Shown piece by piece: positions 1 through 10,600 of a stretch of DNA of 23,405 nt. The DNA lies in NCBI GenBank assembly GCA_964510525.1, contig CAZECE010000149.1:1-23405 (forward strand), read 5' to 3'. Position numbers and translations under genes: made by a program. This stretch comes from CAZECE01 sp964510525. Lineage in GTDB: Bacteria; Pseudomonadota; Gammaproteobacteria; Pseudomonadales; JANQJO01. A model generated the notes under the pieces. It was not told the DNA's origin, searched no databases, and saw only the letters and a program-made list of their open reading frames with translations. Within the stretch, counting starts at the first letter, position 1. The number at the start of each line of letters is the position of its first letter.

Positions 1-1
1 G

Positions 2-229
2 GGAAAGCCAATTCTGATTGAATCCACTTACATGCCAGGGTTGTTGGTTTTTCAAATGGATGTAGGTACCTCAACCTGTGGTGCAGGGGCATTTATTTTT
101 TGGCAGAGTAATGGCGAGAATAATAAAGTGACTTATTCTACTGTGTTAACTGCTTTAACGGCGGGTAAAAACCTGAATGTCTATCTTGATTCCGGCACAT
201 GTAATGCTAGGTATTTGCACATCCATTAG
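2..229 (+). CDS. C-terminal part of a small secreted cysteine-containing protein (5' end outside window)
   Basis: The frame is open from base 2 to a TAG at 227-229, so about 75 C-terminal residues are visible and the start lies outside the window. I do not recognise a named family. Two cysteines stand 40 residues apart and flank an aromatic strand (AFIFW), a helix-like stretch (YSTVLTALTAG) and a short strand (KNLNVYL). The same order of elements recurs in the two following genes: Cys, aromatic strand, helix, 'K/N-N/T-hydrophobic-x-V', Cys, final hydrophobic strand. I infer a small paralogous group of periplasmic or secreted proteins stabilised by a disulfide. The next gene starts 59 bases downstream on the same strand, which suggests one operon leading to the giant RHS gene. 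The helix-strand arrangement recalls B subunits of AB5-type toxins such as SubB, but that resemblance is only by eye. Confidence 0.7.
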   Translation, partial: GKPILIESTYMPGLLVFQMDVGTSTCGAGAFIFWQSNGENNKVTYSTVLTALTAGKNLNVYLDSGTCNARYLHIH

Positions 230-288
230 ACATCTCGTTTTCCCATTACCCAAGTGCTTTTTATTTTTCAAATGCAGAGGCAGTACTC

Positions 289-678
289 ATGAAAAAATCT
301 TTCCTAGTGGCATCCACTTTACTTTCTTCTATGACCATATCATCCATCACTCTCGCCGACCAATACTCCGGTCACATCACCAGCGTCACTATCGACGATA
401 AATCCAAAAACTTGGTTTTCGAAGTTGCCAACCAACTCAGCGATTCTTGCGAAAGCAGCTGGTTTTCGGTACCTAATTCGGGTAGAGATGAAGTTTCCCC
501 CGCTCAATTTGTTGTGCAATCGTATTTTCATAATAAGAACGTCACCATCCAAGCCGGCTCTATTTGCGCTGGTATTGGCGCGCCCGCACGAGCGGATGCC
601 GTGACCTTGGGCATGTCGACTCAAGACATTGAAGCGTTGAAGGCTTCATTGAAGAAAAAAGCTAAAAAAGAAAAGTAG
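289..678 (+). CDS. small secreted protein, paralogue-like member 2 (129 aa)
   Basis: The ATG at 289 follows a purine-rich AGAGG about 9 bases upstream. The product opens with a clear Sec signal peptide (MKK, hydrophobic stretch, likely cleavage after TLA near residue 23), so it is exported. The mature part is about 105 residues. Two cysteines, 37 residues apart, flank an aromatic strand (SSWFSV) and a segment NKNVTIQAG that matches KNLNVYLDSG in the preceding gene. The C-terminus is lysine-rich (LKKKAKKEK), which could be a nucleic-acid or membrane-surface contact or simply a charged tail. The function is unknown. Gene order and orientation suggest co-expression with the RHS gene downstream. 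A weak hairpin (stem AGTTGA/TCAACT, 677-695) follows the stop but has no U-tract, so I do not call it a terminator. Confidence 0.8.
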   Translation: MKKSFLVASTLLSSMTISSITLADQYSGHITSVTIDDKSKNLVFEVANQLSDSCESSWFSVPNSGRDEVSPAQFVVQSYFHNKNVTIQAGSICAGIGAPARADAVTLGMSTQDIEALKASLKKKAKKEK

Positions 679-731
679 TTGAATTTTTGTCAACTAACAT
701 CATAAACCTTTTAAACCTGAGGAATTAAATA

Positions 732-1076
732 GTGAACTTGATTAAACCCGTATTGTTATTTGTTGTATCCAGCGCTCTTTTTTCTAATTCAGTTTTTGCG
801 ACATGTATTCAAACTAAGAGCACAGTCAGTCAAGTGGGTGTCGTTGAAGATGGCGGGGTTCTCGCTTTTGTAAAAACACCCTTAGATGAAACGAATATTG
901 AAAATTGTGGTTGTACGCAGATTAAATTTTTTCCCGTAACAAATAATAGACATCAACTGGCTTTAAGCGTTTTATCTGCAGCTAAGTTGGCTGGAAATAC
1001 TGTCCGCGTAACGGTTCAGCAGCGAAACTCTGATCCACAACTGTTTTGTGAATCAGTTGCTGTTTTCATTGAATAA
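732..1076 (+). CDS. small secreted protein, paralogue-like member 3 (114 aa, GTG start)
   Basis: The start is GTG at 732, supported by TGAGGA at 718-723 with a spacing of 8 bases. The N-terminus is a Sec signal peptide (NLIKPVLLFVVSSALF, cleavage likely after VFA near residue 24), so the mature protein is about 90 residues and exported. The mature part has four cysteines. The C-terminal half (LSVLSAAKLAGNTVRVTVQQ, then Cys and a last hydrophobic strand) follows the same plan as the two upstream genes and is the clearest version of the helix 'AAKLAG' followed by a beta strand. I infer a disulfide-containing small domain. It recalls the C-terminal part of SubB-like toxin-binding subunits, but I cannot establish this from the sequence. 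The next start is 31 bases downstream. Confidence 0.8.
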   Translation: MNLIKPVLLFVVSSALFSNSVFATCIQTKSTVSQVGVVEDGGVLAFVKTPLDETNIENCGCTQIKFFPVTNNRHQLALSVLSAAKLAGNTVRVTVQQRNSDPQLFCESVAVFIE

Positions 1077-1107
1077 TATACATCTCATATCAAAAGAAGT
1101 TTCTGGC

Positions 1108-1572
1108 ATGTTTATCCATAAAATAACGGCACCCCTGGTTGTTGCATTACTTCTGATTGCATTGTTCTTCGCTTTTTATCATGGCACCGCTCAAGACCAG
1201 CAGCCAAAAGATCGGCTGCTGCAGCCTGATCTCAAAAAAGGCGGTTTGTTACCTAAGGTTGCGTCTGAACCAGAGCGAGTTAGTATTTCTTCCTCGTCGG
1301 ATACCGATTTTTCAAATCAGGAGGATCCGCTTTATCGAAAAGTGGCGCCTCTCTTGTCTGATCAGCAAAAAGAAAAGTACAGAAATCTCGATGATGTAAG
1401 GCAGCGAGAAATGCTGCAAATGATCAGTGCGACCGAGCAAGCTCGCATGATGATTGAGCAAAGTAAGCGTGAGTATTTTGACTTATTAAAACAAAGTGAC
1501 TTGCTAGCGAAAAAAAGTGCTGAGGTTGATCAAATGATCTTAGAACTCACGCACAATCTGAATTCTGATTAA
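1108..1572 (+). CDS. membrane-anchored periplasmic helical protein (154 aa), unknown function
   Basis: An in-frame ATG exists at 1048, but it would overlap the preceding gene. I choose the ATG at 1108 because AAGAAG lies 8 bases upstream and the product then begins with a short cytoplasmic stub and one hydrophobic segment (about residues 7-24, LVVALLLIALFFAFYHG). No signal-peptidase site is obvious, so it is probably a type II inner-membrane anchor. A polar linker follows, then from about residue 72 a predicted all-helical, charged domain rich in Gln, Glu, Lys and Met. No family is recognised. Its position directly before the giant exported RHS protein would suit a membrane-tethered chaperone or secretion helper, but this is inferred from context alone. 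Confidence 0.75.
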   Translation: MFIHKITAPLVVALLLIALFFAFYHGTAQDQQPKDRLLQPDLKKGGLLPKVASEPERVSISSSSDTDFSNQEDPLYRKVAPLLSDQQKEKYRNLDDVRQREMLQMISATEQARMMIEQSKREYFDLLKQSDLLAKKSAEVDQMILELTHNLNSD

Positions 1573-1579
1573 CGACATG

Positions 1580-1599
1580 TAATTTAAGTACTTAATTTA
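1580..1599. promoter_or_regulatory. AT-rich palindrome upstream of the giant RHS gene
   Basis: The core TTAAGTACTTAA (1584-1595) is a perfect 12-bp palindrome. It extends to 20 bp with a single mismatched pair. It lies in the 46-base gap between the 154-aa gene and the RHS start at 1619. A dimeric regulator site is possible. There is no T-tract, so it is not a terminator. Confidence 0.3.
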
Positions 1600-1618
1600 C
1601 TTTGGCAGTGGTATTCAA

Positions 1619-4600
1619 ATGTTCCAATTAAAAAATGTATGTGTTTTCGTGTTTGTTTTTATTCAAATGATCGCGGAGACGGTTTTTGCGCTTGATCATG
1701 GCGTCTATTTGTATCCGGAATCCAATTTTATTGGTGTGCCCCATGTGATCACTCAAACTACAGACGTTTCTGATGTTGAGAATGTCACAAAAAACGTCAA
1801 ATCAATTCGTATAGTCGGCCAGTACACTGTCACACTGTTTGCTGAATCGACTGCGGCTGATCCCTCTGAGTCAATTCATCAACGAGTGATTTCTTCCCAT
1901 GATAGTCAGTCAGAGTTGATTGAGATTGCTGATCTTTTTGTTCAGGTGAATGATTGGGCTGTCCGGCCTCAGTCTGTGGCGGTCAATAAATTGCTGTCAT
2001 CAGATGTCACTGCAGCAATAGACTATGTGTTGAATCCGTATCAAGCAACTTCCTTTTCTTATTCTACTGAGGGTGAGGCGATTACAACAGGGGGGGATTC
2101 TGGATCTGAGCAAACGTCAGAGCCGTCTACTGATTCGCTAGAAAGCCAAACGTTAAGCAATGATTCAACCAGTGTTTCAATGTCAATGACCATTGAATCA
2201 GAAAATATGACGAACGAGCCATCAGCCGATCCGCTTGATCCTTTCTTCTCTACAGAAGAGCCTGTCGCAAGCACCATTCAGAGCCCTTCAATGGACTCTT
2301 CTATAGGCCCAATTTTGGACCCTTCTATTGATCAAGCGCCCTCCTCAGTACCATCTGTTAACTCAATTGTTGGAGCGTTGAGAGGAGATATGGCGGTGGA
2401 TCGCGGTGCGCTTGGGTATAGTTTGCCTTTGGCTACGCCTAGCGGTGTTCATAGTATGAATCCAGGCATTGTTTTGCAGTACAGTGAGCGTGCACCTAAC
2501 AATATTGTGGGGCCGGGCTTTATGCTGAATGCGGGGTCTGCCATCACGCGTTGCACACCAACGTCTTTGGTTGATGGGTTTGAAGCCGGAATTCAGCTGA
2601 ATGAATCAGCTCGTTTTTGTCATGATGGCAATCATCTGGTATTGGTTGGCGGCCAACATGGTTCAGACGGGGCTGAGTACCGAGGTTTTGATAATCGTAA
2701 CATTCAGTATGTGGCTAAGGGCGGTAGTCATTTTACGCCTGATCAGTGGTTGGTGAAAACGCCAGAAGGTGTTTCGATCGAGTTTCAACGCATTGGGAGC
2801 TCCTCCGATATTTACGCAACCTGGGTTATCACTAAACGCAGTGATTTATTTGGGAATGCGATGAATTATTATTATCGTTCTAGTAATGGAGCGCCCCTAC
2901 TAGAGCGTATTGTGTATTCGGGCTATCGTGTCGATTTTGAGTATCAAAGTCGTGCTTACCCATTTGGATATTATCAAGACGGCCAGCTCATTCAGAACAG
3001 TGAGATTCTCGATATTATCCGTATTGCGGCACCTAATGGTGAGCTTTTATATTTTTATGACTTTACCTACGAGACTTTGGAAACCCCTCAAAAAGTTCAA
3101 CGTCTGAAAGAAATCACGCAATGTTATGATGGACAAAACCGTGAGAATAATGAGCATTGCGTTCAACCTGTGGCCTTCCATTATCAAGCTCAGCCTGATC
3201 CTAATATTGTAACGGATCGACAACAGTCCGATTTGAAAATTATTGTGCCAGAGGCGGTTTATGCCGCAGATGGTAATCTGACTAGTACGGAAAGTGACGT
3301 CGTGATCGAGCAGCTTCCGAGCTATTCTGTGGCGGATTTAACAGGTAATGGTTTTAGTGATTTCTGTTACTACAGAGTGGGTGAGGGTGTTATGTGCGCC
3401 ATTAATGATAATGGCACTTATCGTCAGCCCACAGCCTGGACTGGAGACCTAGGTTTTACGGCTACTATTGAAGATCAAGAAGCTTATGGGCAATTGCATC
3501 TGGGCGATTTAAATCTAGATGGCAAGGCGGATTTTTGTTTGGTTAATGAAGAAGGTGTCCTTTGTGGCTTAAACAGCAAAGATACTTCGGGTTTCAGCAC
3601 GCCTTCTTACTGGAATATTACTGTCAATAAATCTTTTTCAGGTATCTCTTTTAGCTTTATTGACGAAGATGAGCTTTTAGATCTTTGTGGTGCTGACGGC
3701 AACGGTCGAATGCGGTGCTTTGCAGGTAATGGTACTTCTTTTACTAAAGAGTTATCGGGGTTTTCAGATGTATACGTAGCTAAAAAAGTCAGGTGGCATT
3801 ATCTCTCGGGTGGATGTATTGGTAATGCATGCCCGGCGGAGCAACAAAGCTACGAAGCGAATTTTCCTTCGCCACAGTTAGTCGATATTGATGGTGATTT
3901 TGATAAAGATCTTTGCTGGATTTCTGAATCCAGTAAAGCGTTGGTGTGTAAAAAAGCCTATACAAATCTAACGACTAACCAGCGTGATTATGAGCCCGCT
4001 CGCATGTTGTTAGATTTCAGTGAATTGATCACTCCTATGCCAGTAGTGGATGAGTCGGCTGTTTATTCATTAGATGAGCATCGAAATTTTGATCGCATTG
4101 CCTTAGAGGCTGTGGCTACTGCACGCAACTTGTTTTCAAGTTTCAGATTTATCAATCTTAACGGGGATACCTTGCTTGATGTTTGTTATTTGGCGGCCAA
4201 TGAACTGAAATGTCATATCAATACTGGTCGTGGTTTTTCTCCAAGCCAGACATGGTTTGATGCTTCAGCGATTTTTTATAACTTAGAAGATGAGCAGCGT
4301 GCCTTCAAAGCGTCGACATTTCGCTATGTTGATCGGAATTTGGATGGGCGGACAGAGCTATGTTTGATCCATAGCGAATACGAACAGTGTGCTAACAATA
4401 ATGGTAATGGTTTTGATCAACTAAAGAAGCGTCTGAAACTGTATTCCGATGTTGAAAGCACTGAACAAACCAGACGCGCCTGGCTTAACTTTATGCATAA
4501 AATTTGGGGTGGCTCACGAATTTTCTTGCAATACCATGCGGTTAAATCGGGTTACGGCAATTTAGTTGAAGTACCTGATCTGGATAACGATGGCCATTCC

Positions 4601-7600
4601 GAATTTTGTTATCGCAGTATTTGGGGGATTGCTTGTTCAGACAATGATAATTATGGCCCAGCCGCTCTATTAAATGGTGTGACGGATGGGTTTGGTTTGC
4701 GAACGGATGTACTGTATCAATCGTTAACAGATGGGCTTTATGAATCGGCTGACTCTATACCAGAGGGCTTTCGTGAACAACGCTTTGACTCAAGGGTAGT
4801 CGCAGCACTGATTACGGACGTTGCCGTTCAGGACAAAGTTTCTAAAACACAGTCTCGCAAACGTATGGATTACCGTTATGGTGGTTACCTTATCAGTGAC
4901 GACGGCGAAACTTCTGGCTTTAGTTTTATGAAGGAGCAAGTAGCCAGTCGTGGCTATGAGAAAACCACGCGATATTATCAGTCTAAGGATTTGTTCGGAG
5001 AAATCAGGCGAAGCGAAACGCGCATTAATGATGTTTTGATCAAAGAGATGGAGAGTCATGTTGGGGTTGATAAGCATGCTAATGGCACGCAAAGAACCCG
5101 TTTGGATAAAACCATTGAAAAGCAATACGACCTAGATGGGAGTCTCCATGTTTCGACTGAAACCAACTATGATCAATACGATTTGTATGGGTATGTGGGC
5201 CGTATCGCGGTAACAAAAACTCAGGGATCAGAGGTTTTGAAGACCACCACGCATAGCAGTTATTTGCATAATACAACGCTTTGGTTGCTGGGTAGCCCAA
5301 CTTTGCAAAAGGTGACGCATGATTTTGGTGGAACTTCTGAAGTCCGAGAGGTTCGTTATGAATATGATCAAGGTAAACTGGTTCGCCAAATCCAGCAGCC
5401 CAATTCCGATTATCGTTTAACTATTGAATACAGTGATTTTTCACCAGAGGGTTTTCCCAAAATAGAAAAAACAATCGGTAAAGTGAGCACTTCTGGTGCC
5501 GAGCAAACACGCCAAGTGACCACTCAAAGAGATGATTTAGGCCGGTCAATCAGCCAAACCAACGCGCTGAATCAAACGGTGTTATACAGGTATCACCCAC
5601 GATGTGGTGGGGTAATCTCAGAAACCGATATTGCAGGGCGGGTCACTCAAACAGGCTACAATCGATACTGTCAGAAATCTTATGTCGATTACCCTGATAA
5701 TAATTTTACTTTCTGGGTAACTGAATGGGCTTCGGAGGCGGATCAATCGGATGCGGCTCGCGCACCGAACTGGGATGTGTCGTTTTTTAATCCGATTGTT
5801 TATAAAGTAACGGAGACTCATTTAACAGGGCACAGTCAAGGGGCTCAGTTTTCAACTGCTTTTATCGATGCTGAAGGCAGGACAGTGCGTACGTTGGCAA
5901 CAGGTTTTAGTTCTAATTTAACGCCGCGGAATGTTCAGACAGAAAGCGTTTTTGATACGCGTGGCAATCGTGTTCGCTTCACAGAACCCTTTTATGTGTT
6001 TCCGAGTGGCTGTACGAGTGCATTAATTTATGGTTGTCAGACAACCCCGCGCTGGACAGATATAAGTTATGATGAAATCAAGCGCCCCGTTACTGAAGAA
6101 AAAATAGGGCCTGATAAGCAAAACTTAACGGTGTCGTATCACTATTCTGGCTCTGAGTCGACCATTAGCTATTCAGACTATTCTAAAAACACGGTCAGTG
6201 GGGTGCACGGTAAACCCATCAGCGTGACAGAGAATGGTTTGACTACGTCTTATGAATACACGCCTATTGGTAATTTACAGCAGACGTTGGTTAATACTGT
6301 GCAGAAGACTGTGCTGTTTTACGATGACAGAGGATACAAATCTCGGCAGATAGACCCAACAATGGGCGAATGGCATTATCAACATAATGCATTTGGTGAA
6401 TTGATATATCAAAGAGATGCCAACAACCAAGTCACGGAGTTTTTCTTTGATGCATTAGGACGTCAATACCAACGCAAATCGCCTGAAGGGATTGAATCTT
6501 GGTCTTGGTATACCAACGGCCCAGGTATCGGGCAATTAGAGCGTGAACAAGGCATCGAGTCTGAGAAGCGCTGGGTTTATGATTCATTTGGGCGTATGAA
6601 GTCAGAAACTTTACTGGTTGAAGGTCGTTCTTTCTCTACCGGTTACACTTATGATGCTTTTAGTCGGCTTGTTGAAGTGTCACATCCAAATGATGTTAGT
6701 TTGTTTCAGCGTTACGATAACTTAGGTCGGCTGCAGAATGTTTCGATACCAGCAAGGGATTTTGATGGAATTGATTTTGATTTCTTGCGTACGGAACGAG
6801 ACCGATTACTTGAAAAGCTTGCTGAGTTCGAGAAGCTTCAGCAAGTCGCATTGCGCAATGCTGAGGCGCATGCCAAAGCGGCATTGGAATACCATGCGAA
6901 GTACCAGCAGTTTATTGAGGCGTACTACTCTGTTGATCAAAAAATTCGAAATATTGATGCCTTAGCCAGAGAGCACGATGCAATGGCGCAGCAGTATTTG
7001 GAGCGTTATCAATATTATTTACAAAAAGCAGCTGATATTCGTGCCCAACTGGGCTCTGGTACGTATTACAAAAAAACGCGTGAAGACAGTGAGTTTTATT
7101 ATTACACCCATACTTATTGCGCGAGCTATCACGGTTGGGGGCCTACTAAGTATTGTCATAAATACCAGACCAATGAAGTTGAGGTTGCGAAAAGTGATTT
7201 AGAGATTGAAAACCCAAGCGACCCGAATGACCCGCTAACCATTGTTGTACAAGAGTCAATGGATCCTGTGAAGTTTTTTGATCAATTGGCGCAAGAATAT
7301 CAATTTATTGCTGCTGAAACGATGAAGGTGGCTGAGGATCATGTTAGTACCCTGGGTACTCAGAGTGGCGTTGCTCATCGAACCGTATCAGAGATCGATG
7401 AAGATATTTTAGAAAAGTTGCTCGAATATATTGATATTGCGGCAGAGCGTGCCAAAGTCCGAATGAAAAATGAAAAGCTCACGAAAGAGCAGCAGCGTTG
7501 GCTGGCGACGACATTGGTTAATTCAGAAGGCTATATTTGGAGTCCTAGACAGGCTCCTGAGCAGTGGGAGTTTGATTATGCAATAAATTGGGGTTGGATC

Positions 7601-10600
7601 GGGGCTTATTGGAGCCATTCGACCTATGTTTCTAATGGCCATTCAATTGGAACAGCGGTCACTTCTTATAAGCACGGTGACCGGTGGCATTTCCATAAAT
7701 TGGGTGCAGTGAACGATATGACCAATGGTATTCAAGGGGAATTAAATACTTTACAAAGCAGCCTGTTACAAAAGCGTATTCAGCTGGATAACCTGAAAAC
7801 AACAATTGCCTCGTATCAAGATACGGCGAATTTTGATCAATCAGAAAAGGCAGTCTTTGACAATATTTATGCCTATGTAGAAAGTCAGGCAAACTTAGAG
7901 GGTCGTCGTGATAAACAAAATAAAGTCTATGCGGTTTACGAACAATATCGAGACACGTATGTATACAAACCCTGTGGTTTTAGGGTCAAATGTACGGATC
8001 CTGGTCCAGTAGATTTTATTCCAGACTCTATGATTCAAACGGAACAAACACTGGCTGATTCCCAATTCATCCAATGGTCTTCGAATTCTAATTTCTCAAG
8101 TCCTTACACAATGGAAGAAAATCGTAATCGCATTCGAGATCTTATTTCTGCAGAAGTTTATGGGAATACTGATGAGATTAACCGATTGCAAGGTGAATTA
8201 AGAGCGTCTTTGACGGGCTTTGATAACAGCTCTCGAGCTTACCTCAGACCCAAAATAGTCGAAAAACAGATTCATTTACCTATTTTCGTCGATGGAATTG
8301 CCATTGTAACGCTTGCGACCGTTTCAGAAGAGATTGTCGATGGTTATGAGATGACCACAGATGAAGCGCGTGAATACTATAAAAGTATGGCGGATACTTA
8401 TTATCAGAAAATGGAAGAATCCCTAGCCTTTTCCAGTCAACAAATGGATAACTACGTCAGTGGCACTAATGATCAGGATTTGGCTGCCACAGAGGCTATT
8501 GTTGAAAACATAAATGAAACCTTGAGCATTATCGATGGCAGCAGCTTAGATGGCTTGGCGGAAAGTCAAAATAGGTTGAATGAAACGGGTGGGCGTCTAA
8601 CGTTATGGCATGCTGCGCTGAGATCACCCAAAGGGAATTTGCAGACAGAAGTATTTGGTAATGCGCTTTACACCCATCGAGAACTCTCTTTACAATCGGG
8701 CTTAGTAGAGCAGATCGTAACGAAATCTGTTGGGGGTAGTGCCATTCGTTCCTTGACTTATCAGTACGATAACCGAGGCCGCATCACGGCTAAAACAGAT
8801 AGTAATGATTTAGGTAATACCACCGAAGAGTCATTTAAATACACAGACAATCAAGGGCGCCTGAGTGATTGGAGTTTTAGTCAATCGGTGGCAACAAATG
8901 AAACGTCGGAAGAACACACACTCAATCACAGCTATCAACACGATGCTTTTGGCAACCTGACGTTCAAAACAGACGCTGGCAACATGAGTTACAGTGCTGG
9001 TTCAAATCGATTGATCTCGCGCTCTCATAATGGCGTCACTTCCAATTACGCATATGATCCAAACGGTAATATGCTGCATGGCGATAACCGTTTTTATATT
9101 TGGAATTCGTTTAACAAGGTGAAGCGGGTAGCTGAATCAGGTCAGTCTGTTGAATTCAGTTACGATGCCAATCGTAAGCGTGTAGTTAAGCGTTCAAATG
9201 CTGAGACAATTTATTATGTCAGTTCAGGCTACGAGATGGTGATTCGAAATGGCGTGGTAACGCATCGACATACCATTTGGAGCGGTAACGATTCAGTGGC
9301 GGTGCTTGAGAAGCAAGAAGAAGCTGGGTTAGGAGACGTCGAAAAAGCCAAATCGACCGACAAAGTTTCTTACATCCATCGAGATATATTAGGCAGTGGT
9401 GAGGTTATGACGAATGGCACCATGGAGGTTATCGCCCGGCGTTATTATTCACCATACGGTCGTCTGATTGATGATTTGCTTTCTAAGCGTATTAGCGAAG
9501 GTGTCACCACATCTAGCACCGAAGGTGTAGAAGATCTTGGGGAGGCGACTTGGGAGGCGACGGATCAAGAGGGGGTGAGTGATGAGTTGATGTCTCGTTA
9601 TAAAGCGGGCAAATCCATGGATGATTTATCAGGTGTCCGAGGGTTCACTTCGCATGAAGAGGTTAAAGAAGTCTCTTTGATTAACATGAACGCGCGGATG
9701 TATGATCCTGTCATAGGAAGGTTTGCGTCAGCGGATTCGATGATTCCGGATGCGTTAACGCCGTTGGATTATAATCGGTATGCGTATGTGCGGGGTAATC
9801 CGGTTATTGCGAGAGATCCGACAGGGCATTGGGGTCATATAGTTGCAGCCGTCGCTTTTGCTGCAACCACGATGTACGGTGATAGTCCGACATGGCAAAC
9901 GATTGGCTCTGTCGTGTTAGCCGCAACGATAGGTCATCCTGATTTTGGTTTAGCGGCTAATGCTGGGATGGAAGGAATGAAAGCCATTCTAACCGAAGCG
10001 GCGGTGACCAGTTTAACGTTGAGCTACATGCAAACGGGTAAGATCGGCCGTGATGGAATTAAGAACGCGGCTTTCTCGATGTTAACGGCAGGTGCTTCTC
10101 ATGGTATTGCTCAATCAGGTTGGGTTACTAAAACGAGCCTGAGCACAAGCGCCCAGTACACGCGATTGGTTGCAGCGCAGATGATAACGCATGGTGCGAT
10201 TGCTAGCTTGAGAGGGGATAAATTTATACACGGTGCTGTCTCAGCGTTGGGTTCCAAGGTGTCGGGTTTTGCAACCAGAGGGGTTGATCCAATGGCATCG
10301 GCGGTTATCGCTGGCGCAATTGGTGGCGCCTTTGCCGAAGCCGCTGGTGGAGACTTTAAACAAGGTGCGCTAACGGCGGCGTTTTTGCATTTGTATAATG
10401 AGTTGGGTGGTGAACGTCGAAAAGCATCTAGACGTGCAACTTCCTCTCGTGGGTCAACGAAAATGCCACAGTTAGCTGAAGGAAGGTATTTGGCTGTCAT
10501 AGACTCATTTTCTGCAGAGATGTTAGTAGATGTAGAAGTGGGGGATTTATGGATTATTGATTTCGATAATAACCAGCATTTACATTTTGGTGTTGTTGGT

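Noticed and set aside
340..624. Long open frame on the - strand across the second small secreted gene
   Set aside because: It lies wholly inside a gene with a clear signal peptide and ribosome site, and its product has no domain-like features.
10111..10500. 129-residue open frame on the - strand within the RHS gene
   Set aside because: It is antisense to a well-supported coding region; its Ala/Pro-rich composition is what the reverse of this Ala/Gly-rich segment produces.
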